This document shows, piece after piece, positions 1 to 10,938 of a DNA stretch of 64,000 nt; position 1 is the first letter of the stretch, and each line of letters opens with the position of its first letter. The DNA is from Paraplanobispora takensis (GTDB taxonomy: Bacteria > Actinomycetota > Actinomycetes > Streptosporangiales > Streptosporangiaceae), in contig NZ_BOOK01000017.1 of NCBI RefSeq assembly GCF_016863195.1, positions 1 to 64,000 on the forward strand. The letters are read 5' to 3'. The notes below the pieces were generated by a model. The model was not told the DNA's origin. It did no database searches and saw only the letters and a program-made list of their open reading frames with translations. Made by a program: the position numbers and the translations under genes.

Positions 1-42
1 CCGGTTGTTGTCAGTGATCGGCGCCCGGTTGTTGTCAGTGGT
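1..42. repeat. Short direct repeat at window edge
   Basis: A 16-base word, ccggttgttgtcagtg, occurs at 1-16 and again at 27-42 with a 26-base period. The first copy abuts the window edge, so the array may be longer. The rest of 1-223 shows no gene I can support. Confidence 0.6.
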
Positions 43-223
43 TCAGGGTGAGCGCGGCTGTCCCAGCCCTCTCACCCTCATGTCCCTCGCATCTCGTCAG
101 TCCTGGCGCGGGAGCGGATGATCGCCCTCGGTCACCGGTAAACGCCGCAGGCGGGGCCGTGCTGAAGATCGACAATCTTTATACCCGCATCTCGCACCGC
201 CGCGGCCGAGGACTTACCCGTCT

Positions 224-928
224 CTAGCCGACGAGGCTGACCAGGGTGCCGGCGGCGGCGATGGTGGCGGCCAGGGGATAGGTCCACCACCTGGGCGCCG
301 GCCCCTGCGAGAGCACCTTGATGCCGAGCGGGACGAGGGCGAGGCACAATCCGCCCGCAGCGACGATCGACATCACGCCGGTGCCCTTGAGCACTCCGAG
401 AGGCATGGCCGCCATCAACGCCAACCCCAGCGACTGCACCGGTCCGAGCACGCCCGAGCGCCACGCACCGACCGCGAGGACGATCCAGCCCGTCATCGTG
501 GCCAGGTTGATCGTCTGGAAGACGTGAAAGGAGCCGTACTGCTCGCTGATCGCCTGCTGTGCCGTACTCAAGCCTTGTACGTCCACCAGTTGGAAGGCCA
601 GGTGGCTGACGCCGGCGTGGAAGGTGCGGGCGAACAGGCCTGCCAGGGTGAGGCCCAAGCCCCATTGGGCCAGGCGCGGGTGTGTGGCGCCGATCCTTCT
701 GGCCACACCCAGGACAGCGGGGGACAGCAGCACGATCCCGGCGACGAAGCAACTGTAGGCGGCCGTCATCTGTGCGGGGCCGCCGGCGAAGGCGGCGAGT
801 TGTTCGGGGAAGAACGCGTCGTGGCCGAGCTTCAGCAGGACACCGATCATCACCAGCGTCGGCCCCAGGACCAGCCCGATGCCTTCGATCCACTTGCCGG
901 GGAAACTCTCGTTCGTCTTCATGACCAT
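224..928 (-). CDS. Multi-pass membrane protein of unknown function
   Basis: The 234-residue protein has about six or seven hydrophobic segments, near residues 16-36, 58-78, 86-106, 138-156, 160-205 and 216-234. Loops are short and there is no signal peptide or recognisable catalytic motif. I do not recognise the family. The first Met is at 928 and a second lies at 922. Neither has a clear Shine-Dalgarno, so the exact start is open. It is on the same strand as the two-component pair next door, but its start lies about 90 bases before the regulator's stop, so membership of that transcript is possible and unproven. GC-rich third positions support coding. Confidence 0.7.
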   Translation of the reverse strand: MVMKTNESFPGKWIEGIGLVLGPTLVMIGVLLKLGHDAFFPEQLAAFAGGPAQMTAAYSCFVAGIVLLSPAVLGVARRIGATHPRLAQWGLGLTLAGLFARTFHAGVSHLAFQLVDVQGLSTAQQAISEQYGSFHVFQTINLATMTGWIVLAVGAWRSGVLGPVQSLGLALMAAMPLGVLKGTGVMSIVAAGGLCLALVPLGIKVLSQGPAPRWWTYPLAATIAAAGTLVSLVG

Positions 929-1018
929 GATTCAATCGGCGCAGGTCGGCGCGCACATTGGCGGACGGTCGAGGGTTGGGGGTAGACCTGGCACTACCTT
1001 TCGGCCGGATGCGGGATG

Positions 1019-1657
1019 TCAGGCGTCCAAGTAGGTCAGGACGGCCAGGACGCGGCGGTGGCCGTCGCTGGTGGGAGGAAGGTCGAGCTTGGCGAAGATG
1101 CTCGCGATGTGCTTGGCCACGGCGGCGTCGGTGACGACGAGCTCCCTGGCGATGGAAGCGTTGGAGCGCCCCTCGGCGATCAGCCCGAGAACCTCCAGCT
1201 CGCGTGGAGTGAGGCGCTGGAGGGCGCTCCGGCGGCGGCGTAGCAGCTGCCGTACCACCTCAGGGCCGACGACGGTGCCACCGGCAGCCACCCGAGTGAG
1301 CGCGTCGACGAACTCCGCCACCTCACCGACACGGTCCTTGAGCAGGTAACCGACCCCAGCCCCGTCGCCGGACTCCAGGAGTTCGGCGGCGTAGGTCTGC
1401 TCGACGTACTGGCTGAGCACGAGCACGGGCAGCGGCGACTGCGCGCGCAGGGCGATGGCGGCCCGAAGGCCCTCGTCGGTGAAGCCCGGAGGCATGCGCA
1501 CGTCGGTCACGACGACGTCGGGGCGATGCTCGCGAACCACGTCGGGGAGGGCTGCGGCGTCGCCGACGGAGGCGACGACCTCGTGGCCGAAACGGGAGAT
1601 CAGTCCGGCGAGTCCCTCCCGTAGCAGCACGTCGTCCTCGGCGATCACCACCCGCAT
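1019..1657 (-). CDS. NarL/LuxR-type response regulator
   Basis: The 212-residue protein starts MRVVIAEDD. It is a receiver domain (about 1-120) with acidic pocket ED at 7-8, phospho-acceptor Asp52 in VVVTDVRMP and a conserved Lys in YLLKDR, followed by a LuxR-type helix-turn-helix (LTPRELEVLGLIAEG, about 147-205). The open frame runs further upstream, but the family start is the ATG at 1657. It lies 31 bases after the stop of the upstream histidine kinase on the same strand, so the two form a cognate pair. Such regulators act as dimeric DNA-binding activators after phosphorylation. The stimulus is not evident. Confidence 0.93.
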   Translation of the reverse strand: MRVVIAEDDVLLREGLAGLISRFGHEVVASVGDAAALPDVVREHRPDVVVTDVRMPPGFTDEGLRAAIALRAQSPLPVLVLSQYVEQTYAAELLESGDGAGVGYLLKDRVGEVAEFVDALTRVAAGGTVVGPEVVRQLLRRRRSALQRLTPRELEVLGLIAEGRSNASIARELVVTDAAVAKHIASIFAKLDLPPTSDGHRRVLAVLTYLDA

Positions 1658-1688
1658 GGGCGTCCTTCCTCGATTCGGGCAAGCCCGG

Positions 1689-2954
1689 TCACGTGACCGG
1701 GATGTCGACACGGACGACCGTGGGGCCGCCCAAGGGGCTTGATACGGCAATTGTCCCGTCTACTACGGCGAGGCGGTCCGACAGGCCGATGAGGCCGGTG
1801 CCATGGGCGGGGTCCGCGCCGCCTTTGCCGTCGTCCTCGATCTCCAGGGTCAAGGTCTCGGCGTGGATCCGGGCGCGGATCGACGCACGGTGGGCACCGC
1901 TGTGCTTGGCGATGTTGGCCAGGGACTCCGAGACGGCGTAGTAGGCCGCCACCTCCACCGCTGTGGCGGGGCGTTGCTCGATGACCACGTCCACGTCCAC
2001 CGGAATCGCCGACAGGCCGGCCGCCTCCCGGACGGCGGCGGGCAGGCCCCGGTCGATCAGGACCGGCGTGTGAACGCCGCGGATCAGCTCGCGGAGTTCG
2101 TTGAGCGCATGCTTGGCCTCCTCGTGCGCCAGGGCGAGCTGTTCCTTGGCCGGGGATTCGTCCGGGAGGTCGAGTTTGGCCAGGCCGAGCCGCATCGACA
2201 GGGCCACCAGACGCTGCTGGGCGCCGTCGTGGAGGTCTCGTTCGATGCGGCGGCGTTCGACCTCGAAGGCGTCCACCAGGCGGGCGCGGGAGCGCAGGAC
2301 CTCATCCAGCTCCGCGTCCCTGCCGCCCAGCAGCCCGCGGAGCATCGCCCCCCGCGCGCCCGCCCAGGCCGTGAAGGTGTAGACGGCCGCCGGGACCAGC
2401 AGCAGGCTCCCCACCGCCACCACCACCGCGGGGCCGGGCGCGATCGCCTCCGGCGGTTGCACCACGGGCGTGAGCACCAGCAGCACCGGTCCGCCGACGG
2501 TGAGCCCGAACATGATCACGTCGATCCAGCTCAGCACCAGCAGCGACGCCAGCCCAGCCCCCGCCACCCGCCATTCGAGCGCGCTTCGACCCCGGCTGGG
2601 ACGATCGGGTCTGCTGTGGGCTTCGGTGGACGCGGGATGGGTCGGGGTGGGGGCCGAGGTGTTGTGGGTGACAGTACGGCTTGCCGTGGTGTCCACCCAG
2701 GTCAGGCGCCAACGCTCGAACAACCCTACGAAAGGTACGGCAAGGCCGAAAACCGCCAGACCGGCCGCGACTCTCAACCCGACATGCTCCAAACTGCCGA
2801 TCCCCACGGCCACCAGCACCACGATCCCGCACAAAAGCGCACTGGACGCCAGGTAGCCCAGAGCCCGCCACGGCCATCTGGAGCCGAGGAATTCCACCGG
2901 CCGCAGTGCGATGGCTTCCAGCGCGGTGCGAACCCGTTCTTTCCTCCTACGCAC
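1689..2954 (-). CDS. Sensor histidine kinase, HisKA_3 (NarX/DesK) type
   Basis: This is a membrane sensor kinase. The N-terminal half carries about four to six transmembrane segments, with a hydrophilic linker in the middle. A HisKA_3 dimerisation box follows (RRRIERDLHDGAQQRLV, with His as phospho-site) and then a HATPase domain (SESLANIAKHSGA N-box; DDGKGG G-box). A GTG at 2954 is my preferred start. An ATG at 3095 would add 47 low-complexity residues that look non-coding. An AGGAGG run sits just inside the GTG start, which leaves some doubt. It pairs with the NarL-type regulator immediately downstream. No extracellular ligand domain of note is seen. Confidence 0.88.
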   Translation of the reverse strand: MRRRKERVRTALEAIALRPVEFLGSRWPWRALGYLASSALLCGIVVLVAVGIGSLEHVGLRVAAGLAVFGLAVPFVGLFERWRLTWVDTTASRTVTHNTSAPTPTHPASTEAHSRPDRPSRGRSALEWRVAGAGLASLLVLSWIDVIMFGLTVGGPVLLVLTPVVQPPEAIAPGPAVVVAVGSLLLVPAAVYTFTAWAGARGAMLRGLLGGRDAELDEVLRSRARLVDAFEVERRRIERDLHDGAQQRLVALSMRLGLAKLDLPDESPAKEQLALAHEEAKHALNELRELIRGVHTPVLIDRGLPAAVREAAGLSAIPVDVDVVIEQRPATAVEVAAYYAVSESLANIAKHSGAHRASIRARIHAETLTLEIEDDGKGGADPAHGTGLIGLSDRLAVVDGTIAVSSPLGGPTVVRVDIPVT

Positions 2955-3202
2955 GGACGCCAGTCTGCCGGGTGCCGTTTCCGGGATCGGCCTCGGGTGG
3001 TTGGGGGGCCTCGCGCCGGGCGCGGTGGAGGCGCGGGAGTAGACGATCGCACACCGGCAGTCGGTCCTGCTCGTGGGGGTTTCCCGTCTTTTCAACTACC
3101 GGGAATGCATGTTCCCGCAAGTGACGATCACCCCGCCGGAGGCGGCGGGACGGGCGGGAAATGAGTCGCTCCGGTGTGGGGCGGGGCCGTACGGTCGTGC
3201 GT

Positions 3203-3847
3203 GTGAAGCTGCTCTCGGTCAACATCGGCAAGCCCCGCCCCAACCCCTGGAAGAACCTCGGCGCGACGGGCATCGACAAGCGCCCCGCCGAGGGCCCGGT
3301 CGCCGTCCGCGAGCCCGGGCCCAAGGGCACCGGCGCGGTCGGCCTGGCGGGTGACCGCGTCTACGACGTCAAGCACCACGGCGGAACCGACCAGGCCGTC
3401 TACGCCTACGCCCGGGAGGACCTCGACATCTGGGAGGGCGAGCTGGGCAGGCCGCTGCCGAACGGCTCCTTCGGGGAGAACCTCACGACCGCCGGCCTCG
3501 ACGTCAACGCCGCCCTGATCGGCGAGCGCTGGCGCATCGGGCCCGACGTGGTCCTGGAGGTGTCGTGCCCCCGCATCCCGTGCGGGACCTTCCAGGGCTG
3601 GCTGGAGGAAGAGGGCTGGATCAAGCGCTTCACGCGGGCCGTACGGCCGGGCCCGTACCTGCGCGTGATCGAACCGGGCGACGTCCGCGCCGGTGACCCG
3701 GTCGAGATCGTCCACCGTCCCGGACATGAGGTGACCGTCGCCTTCGCCTTCCGCGCGATGACTCTCGAACCGGAGCTGCTGCCGCGACTGCTGGTCGCCG
3801 ACGCGCTGCCGGAGGAGGACCTGGAGCGGATCCGCAGGCGCGCGTGA
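3203..3847 (+). CDS. MOSC domain-containing protein (YiiM-like)
   Basis: The 214-residue protein has a MOSC beta-barrel (about 40-165). Hallmarks are GLAGDRVYDVKHHGGTDQAVYAY and the conserved cysteine in PRIPCGTFQGW, the residue thought to contact molybdenum cofactor or sulfur. YiiM-type proteins reduce N-hydroxylated compounds or carry sulfur for Moco enzymes. The C-terminal helices LPRLLVADALPEEDLERI resemble the YiiM tail. Start: GTG at 3203 matches the family N-terminus VKLLSVNIGKPRP, while an upstream ATG at 3161 adds unmatched residues. It converges on the MASE1 kinase with a 22-base gap. Confidence 0.9.
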   Translation: MKLLSVNIGKPRPNPWKNLGATGIDKRPAEGPVAVREPGPKGTGAVGLAGDRVYDVKHHGGTDQAVYAYAREDLDIWEGELGRPLPNGSFGENLTTAGLDVNAALIGERWRIGPDVVLEVSCPRIPCGTFQGWLEEEGWIKRFTRAVRPGPYLRVIEPGDVRAGDPVEIVHRPGHEVTVAFAFRAMTLEPELLPRLLVADALPEEDLERIRRRA

Positions 3848-3869
3848 CCGGTTGAGGAGGCGGGACCGG

Positions 3870-6029
3870 TCAGGGCGTCGCGTCCGCCTCCGCGGGCGGC
3901 GCCGCGCCGGCGGCGGGCAGGGTGAAGTGGAACCGTGAGCCGCCGCCGGGGTTGTCCCGCACCCCGATGGTTCCGCCGTGCCGTTCGACGATGCGCTTGC
4001 AGATGGCCAGGCCGAGTCCGCTGCCGCTGTAGGAGCCGCCCTCGTGCGCCCGGCGGAAATTCTCGAAGATCGCCTCGTGCTGTCCCGGCGGGATGCCGAT
4101 GCCGCGGTCGGCGACCTCGACCCGGATCCACCCGGGGCGTTCGGGCGCGGAGGTGACGGTTATCTCCGGCCGCGCCCCCGGGGCGGTGTACTTGACCGCA
4201 TTGCCGATCAGGTTGTCCACCAGCTGGCGCACCAGTGCCCGGTCGGCCAGGACCGCGGCCAGCTCGCCGATGCGGAAGACCGGTGCCCGGGCACCGCCGG
4301 GACCCGCCGGGACGTCGCCGCGGGTGGCGGCGATCTCCCGCACCAGCGTCCCGAGGTCGACCGGGACGGGGGTGATCGGCGCGTCCCGCGCGGTGGCGTG
4401 CGCCAGTAGGTCCTGGATCAGTTCCTGCATCCGGCCCGACGCCCGCTGGATGTGGGCGATGCTGTCGTCCACCCCGCTCGGCGCGTCGTCGCCGGGGGGA
4501 GGCTTCACTGCGTCGGCCAGGATCTGCAGCCAGCCGTCGATGGTGGTCAGCGGGTTGAGCAGGTCGTGGGCCACGACCCCGGCGAAGGCGGCCAGCTCGT
4601 CGCGGTGCCGCCGCTCGGCGGTGACGTCGTGGAAGACCACGGCCGCCGCGCCGCCGTTCACCGGCAGGCGGGTGGCGCTGACGCTGAGCATGAGCTCGCC
4701 GGCCAGACCGGGGACCCGCACGAGCACGTCCATGTCACGGATCTCCTGCCCGGCCAGGGCCAGTCGGTGCGGCATCCGTTCCACCCCGATGGGCGTCCCG
4801 TCGGGGTGGAACAGCCGGTGCTCGGCGATGTCGCCGGTGACGCCGTCGACGCCGAGCAGACGCCGGGCGGCCGGGTTGCTCATGAGGAAGCGCCCGCCGG
4901 CGTCGAGGACGATCAGTCCGTCGTACATCGAGTCGACGATCGCGGCCAGCATCCCGGCCTGCGCGGCGGCCTCCTTCTCGGCGGCGATCCGCTGCTCGGT
5001 CAGCCTCTCGCGCTCGTCGCGGCCGAGCACCAGCGCCAGGCCGACCACCGCGACCATCCCGACGAAGACCTGCGCCACCAGCACCCGCGACGCGGGCGAG
5101 TCGATGATGGCGAACGGGCCGCTCCCGTACACGGTGAGGACGATGGCGACCATGCCGGTGACCAGGGTGTGCAGGGCCACGACGGTGGTGCTGAACCGTA
5201 CGGCGGCCCAGACCGTCACCGCGATCAGCAGGAACGCCAGTGGCAGATCGCGGCTGACGCCGAACGCCACGAGGTAGGCCACCGCCGACGCCGCCAGCAG
5301 GGCGCAGAACTCGGCGATCCGCCAGCCGCCGGCCTGGTCCGAGGCTTCTCGCACCGCCCGCCACGCCGAGGTCCGCCGCGAGGCGGGGACCCGCCGGTCG
5401 GGCAGGCGCCCCAGGCACAGGCCCAGCGCGGGGATCACCGCCATGTTCACGGTGTTGCGCGCCCACCACGCCACGGCGCTCGGGGCCGACCACTGGCCGG
5501 TGAGCACTCCCAGAACGGTGGGGACGACCAGCGCGCCGACCGCCGCCGCGGCGGCCGCGGCGGCCAGCAGTCCCCACAGATGCCGCACCCGCTCGAAGGC
5601 TCCCCACGGGGGAGAATCCCACAGATCCGGGCAGGCCCGGGAGAGCACCCGCAGGAACACCAGGATCTGCGCCACGTTCACCGCGGTGAAGAAGAGGGCG
5701 GACGGCAAAGTGGAGTCGGTCAGCAGATTGACGACGACGAAGATCGTCACCATTGCCAGCATGTCCAGCCACCGGGACCGCTCGTGCCGTTGCACCAGCA
5801 GCCACAGCGCCCCCACCCCGGCCGCCGGCCACACCAGGCCGAACGTCTCCCCGCCGGCCAGTTCCATCCGCCCGGCGAGCGTGGCGGCCAGGTGCAGCGC
5901 GGCGAACATCGCGGTACGGCGCAGCGCCGTACCGCCGCCGGAGGCCGGCGGGCCGTCCGCGTGCTCGGGCACCGGTGATCCGCGTGAGACGGAGGCCATG
6001 GTGTCGACTGCCGGGTTCAACCTTGTCAC
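3870..6029 (-). CDS. MASE1-type membrane sensor histidine kinase with PAS domain
   Basis: The 719-residue protein has an N-terminal multi-pass MASE1-like membrane sensor (about 35-335, eight or so helices, with the WPAAGVGALW signature). A PAS domain follows (about 355-455, ADGLIVLD-like core), then HisKA with H-box VVAHDLLNPLTT, and HATPase_c with N-box LIGNAVKYTAP and G-boxes DRGIGIPPG and GSGLGLAIC. Start: GTG at 6029 lies just past a GGGGGATGA ribosome-binding stretch; an ATG at 5999 is the alternative. It begins 28 bases after the tctA stop on the same strand, so it is probably the last gene of tctCBA. No response regulator is adjacent. Confidence 0.88.
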   Translation of the reverse strand: MTRLNPAVDTMASVSRGSPVPEHADGPPASGGGTALRRTAMFAALHLAATLAGRMELAGGETFGLVWPAAGVGALWLLVQRHERSRWLDMLAMVTIFVVVNLLTDSTLPSALFFTAVNVAQILVFLRVLSRACPDLWDSPPWGAFERVRHLWGLLAAAAAAAAVGALVVPTVLGVLTGQWSAPSAVAWWARNTVNMAVIPALGLCLGRLPDRRVPASRRTSAWRAVREASDQAGGWRIAEFCALLAASAVAYLVAFGVSRDLPLAFLLIAVTVWAAVRFSTTVVALHTLVTGMVAIVLTVYGSGPFAIIDSPASRVLVAQVFVGMVAVVGLALVLGRDERERLTEQRIAAEKEAAAQAGMLAAIVDSMYDGLIVLDAGGRFLMSNPAARRLLGVDGVTGDIAEHRLFHPDGTPIGVERMPHRLALAGQEIRDMDVLVRVPGLAGELMLSVSATRLPVNGGAAAVVFHDVTAERRHRDELAAFAGVVAHDLLNPLTTIDGWLQILADAVKPPPGDDAPSGVDDSIAHIQRASGRMQELIQDLLAHATARDAPITPVPVDLGTLVREIAATRGDVPAGPGGARAPVFRIGELAAVLADRALVRQLVDNLIGNAVKYTAPGARPEITVTSAPERPGWIRVEVADRGIGIPPGQHEAIFENFRRAHEGGSYSGSGLGLAICKRIVERHGGTIGVRDNPGGGSRFHFTLPAAGAAPPAEADATP

Positions 6030-6057
6030 AGCTGTTTCATCCCCCGCAGGCCGCGTG

Positions 6058-7557
<1,500 letters not shown>

Positions 7558-8160
7558 CTAGATCACCCCCGACAGCAGCCCGGCCGGCAGCGTCACGCCC
7601 AGGCCCTTGACGAAGGCCAGGTAGGACGAGGTCGACAGGATGATCGCGACGGCGCCCGCGCGCAGCCGGTGCCCGGCCCCCAGTGCCACCGCCAGGCCGA
7701 AGAACAGCAGCGCGCCCGCGATGATCCAGCCGAGCAGGTCGACCAGTCCCGCGAAGGCGAGGAAGATCACGCTGACCAGCGCCACCGTCTTCCAGTCGGC
7801 CGGGGCGGAGGCGTCGACGTCCTCGGCCTCCTCCGGGTCGCCGTGACCGCCCCGCAGCACGTCGATCACGTAGAAGACGCCGATCAGCACCATCGCCGAA
7901 CCGACGAGGAGCGGGAAGAAACGGGGACCGAGCCCGAGCGCGGAGCCGGCGGCGGTGACGTCTGCGGTGCCGACGATCACGAACACGCCCAGCCCCAGCA
8001 CCGTCAGTGCCAGCACCAGCTCCGGCCGCCGCCACCCCCACCGGGCGGAGTCCGGCGCGGCCGGGCGCGGCGCCGTACCGGACGCATCCGGTACGGCGGA
8101 CCCGCCCGCCGCGCCCTCCGGCTCCCGGGGGGATCGCGGTGCCTCGTGAGACGACGACAT
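7558..8160 (-). CDS. tctB: Tripartite tricarboxylate transporter small subunit TctB
   Basis: The 200-residue TctB-family protein has four hydrophobic helices after a roughly 45-residue hydrophilic, Pro/Ala-rich N-terminus. This is the poorly conserved small membrane subunit that works with TctA. The ATG at 8160 shares its A with the TGA of tctC (TGATG overlap). A longer upstream frame is antisense noise. Identification rests on length, topology and position between clear tctC and tctA genes. Confidence 0.92.
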   Translation of the reverse strand: MSSSHEAPRSPREPEGAAGGSAVPDASGTAPRPAAPDSARWGWRRPELVLALTVLGLGVFVIVGTADVTAAGSALGLGPRFFPLLVGSAMVLIGVFYVIDVLRGGHGDPEEAEDVDASAPADWKTVALVSVIFLAFAGLVDLLGWIIAGALLFFGLAVALGAGHRLRAGAVAIILSTSSYLAFVKGLGVTLPAGLLSGVI

Positions 8161-9131
8161 CAGGAGACGAGCCCCATCTCCGCGATGATGGCCTTGACCT
8201 TGGTCTGCTCGGCCGTCAGGAAGTCGGCGAACGGCTGGCCGGTCTGGAAGACGTCGGTCCAGCCGTTCTTGGCCACCGCGTCCTTCCACGCCTGCGAGTC
8301 GTGCATCTTGGTGACGGCGTCGGTCAGGTTCTTCTTCGCCTCGTCGTCCAGCCCGGCGGGGGCGACGAACCCGCGCCAGTTGGCCAGCTCCACGTCCAGG
8401 CCGCCCTCCTTCAGCGTGGGCGCGTCCACCGAGGCCAGCCTGGCGGGGGACGACACGCCCAGGGCGCGCAGCTTGCCGGACTTCACGTGCTCGGCGAACT
8501 CGCCGACGCCCGAGATGCCCATCGCGACCTTGTTGCCCAGCAGCGCGTTCAGCGCCTCACCGCCGCCGGAGTGCGCGACGTAGTTGACCTGCTTGGGGTC
8601 GATCCCGGCGGCCTTGGCCATCAGGCCCGCCACGATGTGGTCGGTGCCGCCGGCCGAGCCGCCCGCGATGGCGATCTTCGCCGGGTCGGCCTTCCACGCC
8701 GCCGTCAGGTCGGCCAGTGTCTTGTACGGCGACTCCGCCGGGACCACGACGATCTCGTACTCCTCGGTCAGCTTCGCGACGGGCGTGGTGTCGGCCAGGC
8801 TGACCTGCGACTTGTTCTGCTCGATCGCGCCCACCATGACCAGCCCCATGGTCATCAGCAGGTTGCCGTTGCCCTTCTCGCCCGCCAGCTGGGCCAGGCC
8901 GATGGTGCCGCCCGCGCCGGGAACGTTGTAGACCTCGACCTTGCGGGACGGGTCGACGGCCTTGAAGGCCTGCTCCGCCGTACGGGAGGTCTGGTCCCAG
9001 CCGCCGCCGGGGGAGGCCGGAGCCATGATCTTCAGCGCGCCGGCGGCGGTGCCGGACTCCGAGCCCGAGCCGCAGGCGGTGAGGGCGGCGAGTGACAGGA
9101 CCGCCAGGGCGGCGAGTCTGCGGAGGTGCAT
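8160..9131 (-). CDS. tctC: Tripartite tricarboxylate transporter substrate-binding lipoprotein TctC
   Basis: The 323-residue extracytoplasmic solute receptor has a lipoprotein signal peptide (MHLRRLAALAVLSLAALTAC) with lipobox LTAC, so the mature protein is membrane-anchored outside. Family signatures are APASPGGGWDQTSR, VEVYNVPGAGGTIGLAQL and the AGGSAGGTDHIVAG loop that holds a carboxylate. It is the first gene of tctCBA and divergent from a CitA-type kinase across about 180 bases, the usual arrangement when that two-component pair controls the transporter. The start is set by the signal peptide; upstream codons in frame have no signal and no family match. Confidence 0.95.
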   Translation of the reverse strand: MHLRRLAALAVLSLAALTACGSGSESGTAAGALKIMAPASPGGGWDQTSRTAEQAFKAVDPSRKVEVYNVPGAGGTIGLAQLAGEKGNGNLLMTMGLVMVGAIEQNKSQVSLADTTPVAKLTEEYEIVVVPAESPYKTLADLTAAWKADPAKIAIAGGSAGGTDHIVAGLMAKAAGIDPKQVNYVAHSGGGEALNALLGNKVAMGISGVGEFAEHVKSGKLRALGVSSPARLASVDAPTLKEGGLDVELANWRGFVAPAGLDDEAKKNLTDAVTKMHDSQAWKDAVAKNGWTDVFQTGQPFADFLTAEQTKVKAIIAEMGLVS

Positions 9132-9315
9132 GGGTAATCTCCCAACAGCGAGTGGAAAAGCGTGGTGAGGATGCTGGGTGCCACGGGCCGCGATGTCGAT
9201 CCTTTGCGTGCTTGCCGTCGTATCGGTCGTATTGGTCACGCCCCCGGCCGGTCGCCGCGACTGCACCGTTACCTCCGTATGTTCTGATGGGCTCTCCGAC
9301 CAGGGAGTTCCAGTC

Positions 9316-10938
9316 ATGCGGCGCATCCTCAACGCCTCCCTCGGCACCCAGCTGTTCGTCCTGCAGCTGGTGGTCGTCTTCCTCTCGGCGGGCGGTACGG
9401 CGGGCGTCTGGGCCGAGCACACCCGCGACCGGCTCGACCTGCAGCACCAGCAGCGGGCCCTGGCCATCGCGGAGTCGGTGGCCGGGCTGCCCCAGGTGCG
9501 CGAGGCGTTCACGCATCCCCGGCCGGAGCTGGCCCTGCAGCCGATCGCGGCCGGCGTGCAGGCCGCCACCGGCGCCGACTACGTGGTGATCGCCAACCGG
9601 GACCAGATCCGCTACGCCCACCCCAACCGGGCGCTGATCGGCAAGCGGCTGTCCACCGACGGCTCGGAGGTCCTGTCCACCGGCCGCACCTGGACCGGCA
9701 TCCAGACCGGCACGCTCGGCCGCTCGGTGCGCGGCAAGGCGCCGATCCTCGACTCCTCGGGCACCGTCATCGGCCTGGCCTCGGTCGGCGTCCTGGAGGA
9801 GAACGTCGCCGGTCAGCTCGGCGCCGCCCTGCCGCCGCTGATGTGGACCGTGCTGGCGGTGTTCCTCGCCGGATCCGCGGGCGCCGCGCTCATCGCCCAG
9901 CGGGTCCGGCGGCAGACCTTCGGCCTCGAACCCCGCGAGATCGCCGCCCTGCTCGAACAGCGCGAGGGCGTGCTGCACGGCGTGAAGGAGGGCGTGCTCG
10001 CCCTCGACCTGCAGGGCAGGGTGACGCTGGTCAACGACGCTGCCAGGGAGCTGCTGGGCCTGTCGGCCCACGACGTCGGCCGGGGCATCGCGGAGATGCC
10101 GCTGTCGGACCGGATGCGGGACGTGCTGACCGGCGACGACCCGGGCGACGACAAGGTCGTCCTGCACCGCGCCCGGGTCCTGGTGCTCAACCGCATGCCG
10201 GTGGCGGTCCGCGGCCGGCGCAGCGGCTGGGTGGTCACCCTGCGGGACCGGACCGAGCTGGTACGGCTGGCGCGCGAGCTCGACCAGGCCGGCAGCACGA
10301 CCGACGCGCTGCGCGCCCAGGCGCACGAGTTCGCCAACCGCATGCACACCGTGGTCGGCCTGCTGGAACTCGGCGAGTACGACACGGCGGTCGGCTACAT
10401 CACGCAGACCACCGAGGCCTACGGCCACCACTCGGCCGGCATCCGCGAGAAGGTCGCCGACCCGACCCTGGCCGCGCTGCTGCTGGCCAAGTCCGCCGAG
10501 GCGGCCGAGCGGGGCGTGTCCCTGGTGCTCACCGACGACTGCCGGGTGGAGGAGGACGGGCTCGGGGACCCGCACGACGCCGTGCTGGTCGTCGGCAACC
10601 TGGTGGCCAACGCCCTGGACGCGCTGGAGGGCGCCGGGGGCACGGTGGAGGTCTCCGTCCGGACCGAGAAGGACGGCCTGCGCATCCGGGTCGGCGACTC
10701 CGGGCCGGGGATCAGCCCGGCCCTGGCCGACGAGGTGTTCCGCGAGGGCTTCACCACCAAGGCCGCCCGTTCCGGCCCCCGCGGCCTCGGCCTGGCCCTG
10801 ACCCGCCAGGCGTGCCTGCGCCGCGGCGGCTGGGTGCGCGTGCACAACGCGGGGGGCGCGGTGTTCACCGCACTGCTGCCGCGGCGTGAGGATGTCCGTG
10901 AGAGCGTTCCGGCGCTGAGAGGCGGAGCGGATGAGTGA
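9316..10938 (+). CDS. CitA/DcuS-family sensor histidine kinase
   Basis: The 540-residue protein has an N-terminal helix (about 10-32), a periplasmic PAS-like sensor (about 35-170, including VIANRDQIRYAHPN typical of CitA-type citrate or dicarboxylate sensors) and a second helix (about 175-197). A cytoplasmic PAS domain follows (about 220-320), then a short dimerisation helix with AQAHEFANRMHTVVGLLELG (His phospho-site) and a HATPase domain (N-box LVANALDALE; G-box DSGPGISP). The start is ATG 9316. It overlaps the response regulator by 8 bases. Divergence from tctC makes control of tctCBA the obvious role, by analogy with TctE/TctD and CitA/CitB. Confidence 0.92.
   Translation: MRRILNASLGTQLFVLQLVVVFLSAGGTAGVWAEHTRDRLDLQHQQRALAIAESVAGLPQVREAFTHPRPELALQPIAAGVQAATGADYVVIANRDQIRYAHPNRALIGKRLSTDGSEVLSTGRTWTGIQTGTLGRSVRGKAPILDSSGTVIGLASVGVLEENVAGQLGAALPPLMWTVLAVFLAGSAGAALIAQRVRRQTFGLEPREIAALLEQREGVLHGVKEGVLALDLQGRVTLVNDAARELLGLSAHDVGRGIAEMPLSDRMRDVLTGDDPGDDKVVLHRARVLVLNRMPVAVRGRRSGWVVTLRDRTELVRLARELDQAGSTTDALRAQAHEFANRMHTVVGLLELGEYDTAVGYITQTTEAYGHHSAGIREKVADPTLAALLLAKSAEAAERGVSLVLTDDCRVEEDGLGDPHDAVLVVGNLVANALDALEGAGGTVEVSVRTEKDGLRIRVGDSGPGISPALADEVFREGFTTKAARSGPRGLGLALTRQACLRRGGWVRVHNAGGAVFTALLPRREDVRESVPALRGGADE

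Noticed and set aside
132-956. 274-codon frame overlapping the first membrane protein
   Set aside because: It is the same strand in another frame, Arg/Gly/Pro-rich without hydrophobic segments. The 224-928 frame has regular membrane helices.
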